64,000 bases of DNA from Monoplex corrugatus. Lineage: Eukaryota; Mollusca; Gastropoda; Littorinimorpha; Ranellidae. The position numbers and the translations under genes are program-made. The stretch covers positions 39,794,131-39,858,130 of the forward strand of contig JAPXFY010000026.1 in assembly GCA_030674185.1 (NCBI GenBank). Reading direction: 5' to 3'. Positions 40,276-51,200 of the stretch are shown here, one piece after another. The notes below the pieces were generated by a model, which saw nothing but the letters and a program-made list of their open reading frames with translations, made no database searches and had not been told where the DNA came from. Every line of letters begins with the position of its first letter. Within the stretch, counting starts at the first letter, position 1.

Positions 40276-42426
40276 CTGTGTTTGTGTCTGTGTGTGCACG
40301 CGTGTGTACGTGTGTGTATGTGTTTTGAGTGCGTGCGTGTGTGCATGCGTGCGTGCATGCGTGCATGCACACTATATGTAAATTCGTTATTTCTCTTGAC
40401 GTTCATTCACACATATGCAATGACTAGATTAAACTTAACAAGTAAAAGAAGATTTCAAACTGAAAACATAAATGAAAAATATTAAGAAATTAGTATGGGG
40501 AAAGCAGAGGATTGTCTTTTGAAATTAAAAGGCGTTGTGTCTCAGTTCAAGCAATAATGAAAAATCTAACAAGCAAACAAACAAGAAAGGGTGCAGGTAT
40601 AATTCTATCGAACTTGATAATCAAAGAAAACGACTTACACCAATGTTCAGTAAATGCCCAACAGTTCGCTTATAAATACATATTTTAATCCTTCGGAAGG
40701 AGACGAAAAACAAGTTGGATCCGTGTGGCTTCTGGCTGCGCACGCTAAAGATCCCATGGCAGTTGAAAATCGCCAAGAGCAGGACATTGCCCAGCTGCCT
40801 TGGTAAAAAAACATTGGAGACATAGGTTGATTTCCCAGGTCCCACACCTTGAAGACCAAAGAGCCTTCTTGCCTTCCTGAAGTCTTGGTTTTTAAAAAAT
40901 GTGAATATGATTGTGAATTTGAAGCGAGGAAGAGGAGATGGGCGCCACCCTCGTGGTGCTGGCTCCCCTACGACCCCAAAGTTATGGAACTATCTAGGTA
41001 GGATCTCAGGACTTGCCAGCTCATGGGTTTATGTGCAGGCTTAAGGCTCGTGCCGTGATCATTCTGGATTTTCTCCATCATATGGCATCTGTAACATTAG
41101 TGCATATGAAATTCATTCCGAGCACGGAGACGTCATCTTGAGAAATTGAAACTGAAATTGAAACTGAACTGAAATATTACAGCGTCAAATCAACATCTTT
41201 CTAGTTTAAATTTACAAATGATATAGGAAACACGACTGTATTTACTGACGACAGAAAAGGTGGTTAACTACGATATAATCATTCCTGATGCATTGGATTG
41301 TTTTACTGAACTCAGTTTAAGAAAACCAAGAGAAGATCAGCAAGTGAAGTAATTTCCATTCTTGTGAGACACTTGTTTATGATAAGGGGACGCGACTTAC
41401 CACTGCACTTGTGCTTTGTTTTCTAAACATAGCGTTCATTTCTCGTTGAGAAAGTTGAAATTCAATGTTTGTACTGCCTGCACTAGTCAGTGATGCACCT
41501 TTTCTGTCAACCCAATCGTTATATACGATGCCACAGTGAGATGGAATCCTAAAACTTGACATACACATTATTTATTATTAAGCAATGAATCAAGTACTTT
41601 ATTTGAAATATTGAAGCCCCGTTTTCTTTATTTTTCTAACTTTTTAGAGTTTGTAATGGAAATTTGAAATCAAAACATGAAGATCTACTACATAACTCGA
41701 CTTCAAGTTTATACTGCTTATAGCCCAACCGACTACTAGAGCCATATCAGGGCTAACACCACGTCAAAAACGACAACTCGGTTAAGATGAAAGACAACAG
41801 TTAAAAACCATGCTCATTGCTCACCTTGCAATTAAAGAAAAAACAGCCATAAAATCGTATCAGGTTAAATCTATTGATCTCTTGTAAAAACAGGAAAATT
41901 GCATCAGGAGGGACGTCTCGGAAGAGGTTCCTTAAGGAGTCCACCGTGCATTGCTTTTGTCTCACATCGTATACTATATAACTCAATGTCACTGCGATTG
42001 AAAAAAAATCATTCAAAACAAACAAAAAAGAAAGAAAGAAAAAAAAAGAAAAAGAAAAAAGATCGAATGCCCCTAATCTACAGCCTTTCTGCTGTGAAAT
42101 TTGGAATTCCAAAGCCTGCTCAAGCCTCACCGTTTTCTAAAACAGACCCATAAGTAAATAATTTCTAATGATGCAGATGTTTTCCATTAAGACGTGATAG
42201 ATCATAAGCTGCTAACACATAGGGCTCGGTATCTTTCTCTGTGTCACTCTCAGTGTAATTTGTATCAAACTTTGCTCTGGTTCAAGTTCAAGTTCATATT
42301 GCTTATAGCCCAGCGACTAGTAGAGCCACATCAGGGTTGCACTGGATAAATCCTTGTGGGTTAGTGGATTATGTAAACACATTAGGTGAAACCTTTCCTG
42401 GCGCAATTCTAGATTGTGTGTGTGTG

Positions 42427-42468
<42 letters not shown>

Positions 42469-43071
42469 TGTTGTGCGTTGTGTGCGTGTGTGTGTGTCGC
42501 TGGTGTCGCGTCCGTGGTGTGTGTGTGTGTGTGTGTGTGTGCGTGTGTGCATGTCTGAGTCTGTGCATTTTTATGTGTGTGTGTGTGCATGCGTGTGTGA
42601 GAATGAACGAGTGTATGTGTATTTGTTTATGTGTGGGTTTCTTTTATGCCATGACTTGCGGGCGCACGTGTGTGTGCGCGTGCATGCGTGTGTGTATATG
42701 TTGTGTGTGTGTGGTGTGTATGTATGTGTGTGTGGTGTGTATGAGTGTGGTGTGTTTAGGAAACAGAGGGAGAAAGACTGGCGAACTAATATCAGGTATA
42801 CAGAAAATGATCATTACAATAAAGGAAAGTTTCGTTTTAATTTTTTAGATCCAAAACAAGTGCGACTGATACAGAAAGGGTTTGAAAGCGTGTGTTCTGA
42901 TAATGATTAACAACTTACATAAAGTCATATACACAAATACCCCACAATCAATGATGTTTTCCTCCAAAGTAATTATGTTTGACGAGCGTTCTGGTAAACC
43001 CGAAGAACCTCATAATGGTCATTATAACTCTGTGTTGTGTATGTGTGTGTGTGTTTGTGTGTATGTGTGTG

Positions 43072-43120
<49 letters not shown>

Positions 43121-45242
43121 GTGTGTGTGTGTGTGTGTGTGTGTTGTGTTGTCTGTCTGATGTCTGTCTGTCTTTTCCGTATACCTCTTCTGGTCCTGTG
43201 TTAAGCTATCATGATATTCATCATCATTATCTTCATCGTCGTTGCAACTATCTTCTTCTTAACTCCATGAAGAGTCACTGATGCGCTACACTAATGGACT
43301 GTTCACCCGATTCATCATTCACCTCTGTCAGTCGTGTGCCAAAGCCTGGGTATCAGCAAATGGTTTCTACATCCTTTCTGCAATGTCGTCAGCCCATTGT
43401 TGTTTTCTTTTGTTGTTGTGGTTGTCGGTTTTTTGTTTGTTGTTTGTTGTTGTTGTTTTTTTTGGTCTTTCTCCCTCAACTGTTTCCTGAAAGAATGATT
43501 TAGCGAGGCCGTTGGGTCTTGTAACATGGGCCACGCCCACGTAGTTTCTTTTCTTTTCTCAACTGAAGTCAGCAGACATTCACATGGTCCACTATGCCGA
43601 TTGATAGTTTGGCGCACTTGTTCATTGGCCCCGTTGGGATGCCAGGGGCTCTTTCAGTATAAACAGTATCCCCACCTTCTGGAAATTCTGTGCTAGAACT
43701 TTCCTCTTTTCTGTCACTCTCTTTGTTTCTTTCTTCCACCTTTGCTTTCTGTCATTTCTACCTATCATTTTATGCCTTGCTAGTCCATTCATCTGTATGT
43801 GTTGAATAAAGTCTTACGTACTTTCTCTTAGGATTGATAATAGGGTATATGTGTTAAGTGCATTTTTGGCTCTAACGAAATGAGATATGCAGAAGCAGTT
43901 TTAGGTGATTTAAGCCTGCCTTTATATTTCATATATTTTAGTTTCGTTAGTTATGTTTGAATTTGCAGTCAGGTATGTTTTTTAAATCCCCTGTGCAGTA
44001 AATTGGATGGAGTGGTCAACGCCAGAGGCATCTCCTTAGATTATGTGTACATAATTTTCTTTTCTTTTCCTTTCTTCTTTTCTGTTGAAGTATTTTGTAT
44101 GTTATGAAAAGGTTATAGCCCTGATATGGCTCTGCGCAGTCGGCTGGGTTTTAAACAACAATAACAATAACTTATTCATTGGTGATATGATCAATGTATC
44201 TATAGTTTTTGTTCATTGGTGATATGATCAGTACATCTACAGTTCTTGTTCATTGGTGAGATGATCAGTGTGTCTGGAGTTTTTGTTCATTGGTGATATG
44301 ATTAGTGTATCTATAGTTTTTGTTCATTGGTGATATGATCAGTGTATCTAGAGTTTTTGTTCATTGGTGATATGATCAGTGTATCTAGAGTTTTTGTTCA
44401 TTGGTGATATGATCAGTGTATCTAGAGTTTTTGTTCATTGGTGATATGATCAGTGAACCTGAGTTTTTGTTCATTGGTGATATGATCAGTGAACCTGGAG
44501 GTTTTGTTCATTGGTGATATGATCAGTGAACCTGGAGTTTTTGTTCATTGGTGATATGATCAATGAACCTGGAGTTTTGTTCATTGGTGATATGATCAGT
44601 GAACCTGGAGTTTTTGTTCATTGATGATATGATCAATGTATCTAGAGTTTTTGTTCATTGGTGATATGATCAGTGAACCTGGAGGTTTTGTTCATTGGTG
44701 ATATGATCAGTGAACCTGGAGTTTTTGTTCATTGATAATATGATCAGTGAACCTGGAGTTTTTGTTCATTGGTGATATGATCAGTGAACCTGGAGTCAAG
44801 TGTCGTTAGATACAAAACACGAGATAGTCACTGCAATCTGTACTTGATAACAACAAACAACAACATCCACATCTTCATCGACAAGTAACACAATGACTTT
44901 ATTCAGCGCTTAGATTTGATTTTTATCGAGATTTTGCGCTATATAAATATTGTAATTATTATTAATATTGTAATTATTATACAGGAAGGCGACCAACCTG
45001 TGAGTAAAATGAAGGCGACAGACACCATTACCAAGGTTACGGACATGGAGGACTGCGTCTTTTTCCGGGTGGCTGCCTGTTCTGCACCCCGATCCCCAGC
45101 CAGACGCTGCTTGGCCGTTCTGACAGACTGCAGCACTTTCCAGATCAGTACCGTGTTGCTCAGGAGAAGAACGAGGAACGGGAGAAAGGATGCCATCAAA
45201 AGAAAAATCCACTGCCATGTGTTAAGGAATCTGTCAATGTAG
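39625..45242 (-). CDS. Class A (rhodopsin-type) peptide-like GPCR, C-terminal exons (partial gene)
   Basis: The exon at 44998-45242 encodes TM5, intracellular loop 3 and the start of TM6; the exon at 39625-39845 encodes TM7, helix 8 and the tail to the stop. TM5 has [20 protein letters not shown] with the conserved proline. TM7 has [11 protein letters not shown] in place of NPxxY, the form found in many lophotrochozoan FMRFamide/TRH-type receptors, followed by [13 protein letters not shown]. Such receptors sit in the plasma membrane and signal through G proteins. The end of TM6 is missing; a candidate exon lies at 41825-41991. TM1-TM4 should lie to the right of the 14-kb satellite. The ligand cannot be inferred. 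Confidence 0.8.
39945..40370. repeat. (TG)n/(GA)n compound low-complexity region
   Basis: TG, then a GAGA block (39985-40050), then TG with CGCGCG and TATG. Multiple spurious frames on both strands. Confidence 0.96.
40620..40870. repeat. Probable old interspersed element
   Basis: CACGCTAAAGATCCCATGGC and ACATTGGAGACATAGG have the look of a dispersed repeat common in mollusc DNA, but no second copy occurs in the window. Confidence 0.3.
41377..41575 (-). pseudogene. LINE RNase H domain fragment
   Basis: Minus-strand [20 protein letters not shown] then GASLTSAG matches the W-IP-H-GI-GNE-AD--AK-GA signature at the end of non-LTR retrotransposon RNase H domains. NEKAD is degraded to NDWVD, losing a catalytic-region residue. 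Only ~60 codons remain. L2 and RTE elements lack RNase H, so this is a third LINE lineage (I/R1/Jockey-related). Confidence 0.65.
41700..41775 (-). repeat. Family C-like tail fragment
   Basis: GCTTATAGCCCAACCGACTA and AGAGCCATATCAGGGCTAAC mirror the family C tail. Confidence 0.6.
41825..41991 (-). CDS. Candidate GPCR exon (rest of TM6 and extracellular loop 3)
   Basis: A T-rich acceptor ending CAATCGCAG opens a frame in phase 1, as the TM5-TM6 exon requires. The join gives FILLT+[10 protein letters not shown], a plausible TM6 end (LLTxxLSIYY-like), then [20 protein letters not shown]. The donor AAG/GTGAGC is perfect but leaves phase 0, whereas the TM7 exon needs phase 1. Another small exon, a different donor or a wrong call would explain this. 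Confidence 0.4.
42275..42345 (-). repeat. Family C-like tail fragment
   Basis: TTGCTTATAGCCCAGCGACT and AGAGCCACATCAGGGTTGC; sister to 41700-41775. Confidence 0.6.
42412..42740. repeat. (TG)n microsatellite cluster
   Basis: TG runs with GGTGTG and CGTG interruptions, in two blocks. Confidence 0.95.
43034..43150. repeat. (TG)n microsatellite
   Basis: TG with TTGTG interruptions, ending TGTCTGTCTG. Confidence 0.96.
43151..43620. other. No gene recognised (intronic to the GPCR if intact)
   Basis: Mixed sequence with TTGTTGTTG tracts at 43425-43460. Confidence 0.4.
43630..44165 (+). repeat. Interspersed repeat family C, full-length reference copy
   Basis: Starts CCCGTTGGGATGCCAGGGGC, continues TTTCAGTATAAACAGTATCC, GAATAAAGTCTTACGTACTT, GGAGTGGTCAACGCCAGAGG, and ends CTGATATGGCTCTGCGCAGT and CGGCTGGGTTTTAAACAACA then ATAACAATAA. 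No open frame over 60 codons and no clear box A/B. It ends in an AAC/AAT-rich tail like a retroposon. Confidence 0.88.
44173..44794 (+). repeat. ~37-bp minisatellite
   Basis: About 16 units of TTGTTCATTGGTGATATGAT and CAGTGAACCTGGAGTTT. Left units carry GTATCTATAGT, right units GAACCTGGAGT, so the array has two variant blocks. Confidence 0.96.
44910..44985 (+). repeat. Short retroposon-like tail next to GPCR donor
   Basis: GCGCTTAGATTTGATTTTTA, TCGAGATTTTGCGCTATATA and AATATTGTAATTATTATTAA match the inverse of 11072-11134. Confidence 0.65.
44998..45242 (-). CDS. GPCR exon: TM5, ICL3, start of TM6
   Basis: Acceptor CATCCACAG and donor ACAG/GTTGGT on the minus strand; 245 bases, entering in phase 2 and leaving in phase 1. 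[12 protein letters not shown] leads into TM5 ([18 protein letters not shown]). ICL3 is basic ([20 protein letters not shown]). TM6 begins [17 protein letters not shown]. The next intron holds a 75-bp repeat tail just after the donor. Confidence 0.85.
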
Positions 45243-45258
45243 CTGTGGATGAGATTAG

Positions 45259-48200
45259 TAGACAGTTTTAAAAATGCCTATGGTCGAATAAAATTGTTTG
45301 GAAGACTTGAAAAAAAATGTAGACAGTTTTAAAAATGCCTATGGTCGAATAAAATTGTTTGAGAGAATTGAAAAAAAATGTAGACAGTTTTAAAAATGCC
45401 TATGGTCGAATAAAATTGTTTGAGAGAATTGAAAAAAATTTAGACAGTTTTAAAAATACCTATGGTCGAATAAAATTGTTTGGGAGACTTGAAAAGAAAA
45501 TGTAGACAGTTTTAAAAATGCCTATGGTCGAATAAAATTGTTTGAGAGAATTGAAAAAAAATGTAGACAGTTTTAAAAAAGCATATGGTCGAATAAAATT
45601 GTTTGAGAGAATTGAAAAAAAATGTAGACAGTTTTAAAAATGCCTATGGTCGAATAAAATTGTTTGAGAGAATTGACAAAAATGTAGACAGTTTTAAAAA
45701 TGCCTATGGTCGAATAAAATTGTTTGAGAGAATTGAAAAAAAAATGTAGACAGTTTTAAAAATGCCTATGGTCGAATAAAATTGTTTGAGAGAATTGAAA
45801 AAAAATGTAGAGTTTAGTTTTAAAAATGCCTATGGTCGAATAAAATTGTTTGAGGAAATTGAAAAAAATGTAGACAGTTTTTAAAAATACCTATGGTCGA
45901 TTAAAATTGTTTGATAGAATTGAAAAAAAAATGTAGACAGTTTTAAAAATGCCTATGGTCGAATAAAATTGATTGAGAGAATTGAAAAAAAATGTAGACA
46001 GTTTTAAAAATGCCTATGGTCGAATAAAATTGTTTGGGATAATTGAAAAAAAATGTAGACAGTTTTAAAAATGCCTATGGTCGAATAAAATTGTTTGAGA
46101 GAATTGAAAAAAAATGTAGAGTTTAGTTTTAAAAATGCCTATGGTCGAATAAAATTGTTTGAGAGAATTGAAAAAAATGTAGACAGTTTTAAAAATACCT
46201 ATGGTCGAATAAAATTGTTTGAGAGAATTGAAAAAAAAATGTAGACAGTTTTAAAAATGCCTATGGTCGAATAAAATTGTTTGAGAGAATTGAAAAAAAT
46301 GTAGACAGTTTTAAAAATGCCTATGGTCGAATAAAATTGTTTGGGATAATTGAAAAAGAATGTACAGTTTTAAAAATGCCTATGGTCGAATAAAATTGTT
46401 TGAGAGAATTGAAAAAAAATGTAGACAGTTTTAAAAATGCCTATGGTCGAATAAAATTGTTTGAGAGAATTGAAAAAAATGTAGACAGTTTAAAAATACC
46501 TATGGTCGAATAAAATTGTTTGGGAGACTTGAAAAAAAAATGTAGACAGTTTTAAAAATGCCTATGGTCGAATAAAATTGTTTCAGAGAATTGAAAAAAA
46601 ATGTAGACAGTTTTAAAAATGCCTATGGTCGAATAAAATTGTTTGAGAGAATTGAAAAAAAATGTAGACAGTTTTAAAAATACCTATGGTCGAATAAAAT
46701 TGTTTGAGAGAATTGAAAAAAAATGTAGACAGTTTTAAAAATACCTATGGTCGAATAAAATTGTTTGAGAGAATTGACAAAAATGTAGACAGTTTTAAAA
46801 ATACCTATGGTCGATTAAAATTGTTTGATAGAATTGAAAAAAAATGTAGACAGTTTTAAAAATGCCTATGGTCGAATAAAATTGTTTGAGAGAATTGAAA
46901 AAAAAATGTAGACAGTTTTAAAAATGCCTATGGTCGAATAAAATTGTTTGAGAGAATTGAAAAAAAATGTAGGCAGTTTTAAAAATACCTATGGTCGAAT
47001 AAAATTGTTTGAGAGAATTGACAAAAATGTAGACAGTTTTAAAAATGCCTATGGTCGAATAAAATTGTTTGAGAGAATTGAAAAAAAAAATGTAGACAGT
47101 TTTAAAAATGCCTATGGTCGAATAAAATTGTTTGAGAGAATTGAAAAAAAATGTAGATTTTAGTTTTAAAAATGCCTATGGTCGAATAAAATTGTTTGAG
47201 AGAATTGAAAAAAATGTAGACAATTTTAAAAATACCTATGGTCGATTAAAATTGTTTGATAGAATTGAAAAAAAATGTAGACAGTTTTAAAAATGCCTAT
47301 GGTCGAATAAAATTGATTGAGAGAATTGATAAAAAATGTAGACAGTTTTAAAAATGCCTATGGTCGAATAAAATTGTTTGGGATAATTGACAAAAATGTA
47401 GACAGTTTTAAAAATGCCTATGGTCGAATAAAATTGTTTGAGAGAATTGAAAAAAAAATGTAGACAGTTTTAAAAATGCCTATGGTCGAATAAAATTGTT
47501 TGAGAGAATTGAAAAAAAATGTAGAGTTTAGTTTTAAAAATGCCTATGGTCGAATAAAATTGTTTGAGAGAATTGAAAAAAATGTAGACAATTTTAAAAA
47601 TACCTATGGTCGATTAAAATTGTTTGATAGAATTGAAAAAAAATGTAGACAGTTTTAAAAATGCCTATGGTCGAATAAAATTGATTGAGAGAATTGATAA
47701 AAAATGTAGACAGTTTTAAAAATGCCTATGGTCGAATAAAATTGTTTGGGATAATTGACAAAAATGTAGACAGTTTTAAAAATGCCTATGGTCGAATAAA
47801 ATTGTTTGAGAGAATTGAAAAAAAATGTAGACAGTTTTAAAAATGCCTATGGTCGAATAAAATTGTTTGGGATAATTGAAAAAAAATGTACAGTTTTAAA
47901 AATGCCTATGCTCGAATAAAATTGTTTGAGAGAATTGAAAAAAAATGTAGAGTTTAGTTTTAAAAATGCCTATGGTCGAATAAAATTGTTTGAGAGAATT
48001 GAAAAAAATGTAGACAGTTTTAAAAATACCTATGGTCGAATAAAATTGTTTGAGAGAATTGAAAAAAAAATGTAGACAGTTTTAAAAATGCCTATGGTCG
48101 AATAAAATTGTTTGAGAGAATTGAAAAAAAAATGTAGACAGTTTTAAAAATGCCTATGGTCGAATAAAATTGTTTGAGAGAATTGACAAAAATGTAGACA

Positions 48201-51200
48201 GTTTTAAAAATGCCTATGGTCGAATAAAATTGTTTGAGAGAATTAAAAAAAAATGTAGACAGTTTTAAAAATGCCTATGGTCGAATAAAATTGTTTGGGA
48301 GAATTGAAAAAATGTACAGTTTTAAAAATGCCTATGGTCGAATAAAATTGTTTGAGAGAATTGAAAAAAAATGTAGAGTTTAGTTTTAAAAATGCCTATG
48401 GTCGAATAAAATTGTTTGAGAGAATTGAAAAAAATGTAGACAGTTTTAAAAATACCTATGGTCGAATAAAATTGTTTGAGAGAATTGAAAAAAAAATGTA
48501 GACAGTTTTAAAAATGCCTCTGGTCGAATAAAATTGATTGAGAGAATTGAAAAAAAAATGTAGACAGTTTTAAAAATGCCTATGGTCGAATAAAATTGTT
48601 TGAGAGAATTGAAAAAAAAATGTAGACAGTTTTAAAAATGCCTATGGTCGAATAAAATTGTTTGAGAGAATTGAAAAAAAATGTAGAGTTTAGTTTTTAA
48701 AAATGCCTATGGTCGAATAAAATTGTTTGAGAGAATTGAAAAAATGTAGACAATTTTAAAAATACCTATGGTCGATTAAAATTGTTTGATAGAATTGAAA
48801 AAAAATGTAGACAGTTTTAAAAATGCCTATGGTCGAATAAAATTGATTGAGAGAATTGATAAAAAATGTAGACAGTTTTAAAAATGCCTATGGTCGAATA
48901 AAATTGTTTGGGATAAATTGACAAAAATGTAGACAGTTTTAAAAATGCCTATGGTCGAATAAAATTGTTTGAGAGAATTGAAAAAAAATGTAGACAGTTT
49001 TAAAAATGCCTATGGTCGAATAAAATTGTTTGGGATAATTGAAAAAAAAATGTACAGTTTTAAAAATGCCTATGCTCGAATAAAATTGTTTGAGAGAATT
49101 GAAAAAAATGTAGAGTTTAGTTTTAAAAATGCCTATGGTCGAATAAAATTGTTTGAGAGAATTGAAAAAAAATGTAGACAGTTTTAAAAATACCTATGGT
49201 CGAATAAAATTGTTTGAGAGAATTGAAAAAAAAATGTAGACAGTTTTAAAAATGCCTCTGGTCGAATAAAATTGATTGAGAGAATTGAAAAAAAATGTAG
49301 ACAGTTTTAAAAATGCCTATGGTGGAATAAAATTGTTTGGGATAATTGAAAAAAAATGTAGACAGTTTTAAAAATGCTTATGGTCGAATAAAATTGTTTG
49401 GGAGATTGAAAAAAAAATGTAGACAGTTCTATAATGCTTATGGTCGAATAAAAATGTTTGAGAGAATTGAAAAAAATGTAGACAGTTTTAAAAATCCTAT
49501 GGTCGATAAAATTATTTGAGAGAATTGAAAAAAAAATGTAGACAGTTTTAAAAATGCCTATGGTCGAATAAAATTGTTGAGAGAATTGAAAAAAAAATGT
49601 AGACAGTTTTAAAAATGCCTATGGTCGAATAAAATTGTTTGGATAATTGAAAAAAAATGTAGACAGTTTTAAAAATGCCTATGGTCGAATAAAATTGTTT
49701 GAGAGAATTGAAAAAAAATGTAGACAGTTTTAAAAATGCCTATGGTCGAATAAAATTGTTTGAGAGAATTGAAAAAAATTTAGACAGTTTTAAAAATCCT
49801 ATGTCGAATAAAATTGTTTGAGAGAATTGAAAAAAAATGTAGACAGTTTTAAAAATGCCTATGGTCGAATAAAATTGTTTGAGAGAATTGAAAAAAATGT
49901 AGACAGTTTTTAAAAATGCCTATGGTCGAATAAAATTTTTTGAGAGAATTGAAAAAAAATGTAGACAGTTTTAAAAATGCGTATGGTCGAATAAAATTGT
50001 TTGGGAAATTGAAAAAAAAATGTAGACAGTTTTAAAAATGCCTATGGTCGAATAAAATTGTTTGAGAGAATTGAAAAAAAAATGTAGAGTTAAAGTTTTA
50101 AAAATGCCTATGGTCGAATAAAATTGTTTGAGAGAATTGAAAAAAAATGTAGACAGTTTTAAAAATACCTATGGTCGAATAAAATTGTTTGAGAAATTGA
50201 AAAAAAAATGTAGACAGTTTTAAAAATGCCTATGGTCGAATAAAATTGTTTGAGAGAATTGAAAAAAAAATGTAGACAGTTTTAAAAATGCCTATGGTCG
50301 AATAAAATTGTTTGAGAGAATTGACAAAAATGTAGACAGTTTTAAAAATGCCTATGGTCGAATAAAATTGTTTGAGAGAATTGAAAAAAATGTAGACAGT
50401 TTTAAAAATGCCTATGGTCGAATAAAATTGTTTGAGAGAATTGAAAAAAAATTAGACAGTTTTAAAAATGCCTATGGTCGAATAAAATTGTTTGATAGAA
50501 TTGAAAAAAAAATGTAGACAGTTTTAAAAATACCTATGGTCGAATAAAATTGTTTGAGAGAATTGAACAAAAATGTAGACAGTTTTAAAAATGCCTATGG
50601 TCGAATAAAATTGTTTGAGAGAATTGAAAAAAAAATGTAGAGTTTAGTTTAAAATGCCTTATGGTCGAATAAAATTGTTTGAGAGAATTGAAAAAAATGT
50701 AGACAGTTTTAAAAATGCCTATGGTCGAATAAAATTGTTTGGGATAATTGACAAAAATGTAGACAGTTTTAAAAATGCCTATGGTCGAATAAAATTGTAT
50801 TGAGAGAATTGAAAAAAAATGTAGACAGTTTTTAAAAATGCCTATGGTCGAATAAAATTGTTTGAGAGAATTGAAAAAAAATTTAGACAGTTTTAAAAAT
50901 GCCTATGGTCGAATAAAATTGTTTGAGAGAATTGAAAAAAAATGTAGACAGTTTTAAAAATACCTATGGTCGAATAAAATTGTTTGAGAGAATTGAAAAA
51001 ATGTAGACAGTTTTAAAAATGCCTATGGTCGAATAAAATTGTTTGAGAGAATTGAAAAAAAATGTAGAGTTCAGTTTTAAAAATGCCTATGGTCGAATAA
51101 AATTGTTTGAGAGAATTGAAAAAAATGTAGACAGTTTTAAAAATGCCTATGGTCGAATAAAATTGTTTGGGATAATTGACAAAAATGTAGACAGTTTTAA

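Noticed and set aside
44910..45242. 102-codon minus-strand frame overlapping the GPCR exon
   Set aside because: Out-of-frame shadow of the TM5-TM6 exon, whose own frame shows two hydrophobic helices and valid splice sites.
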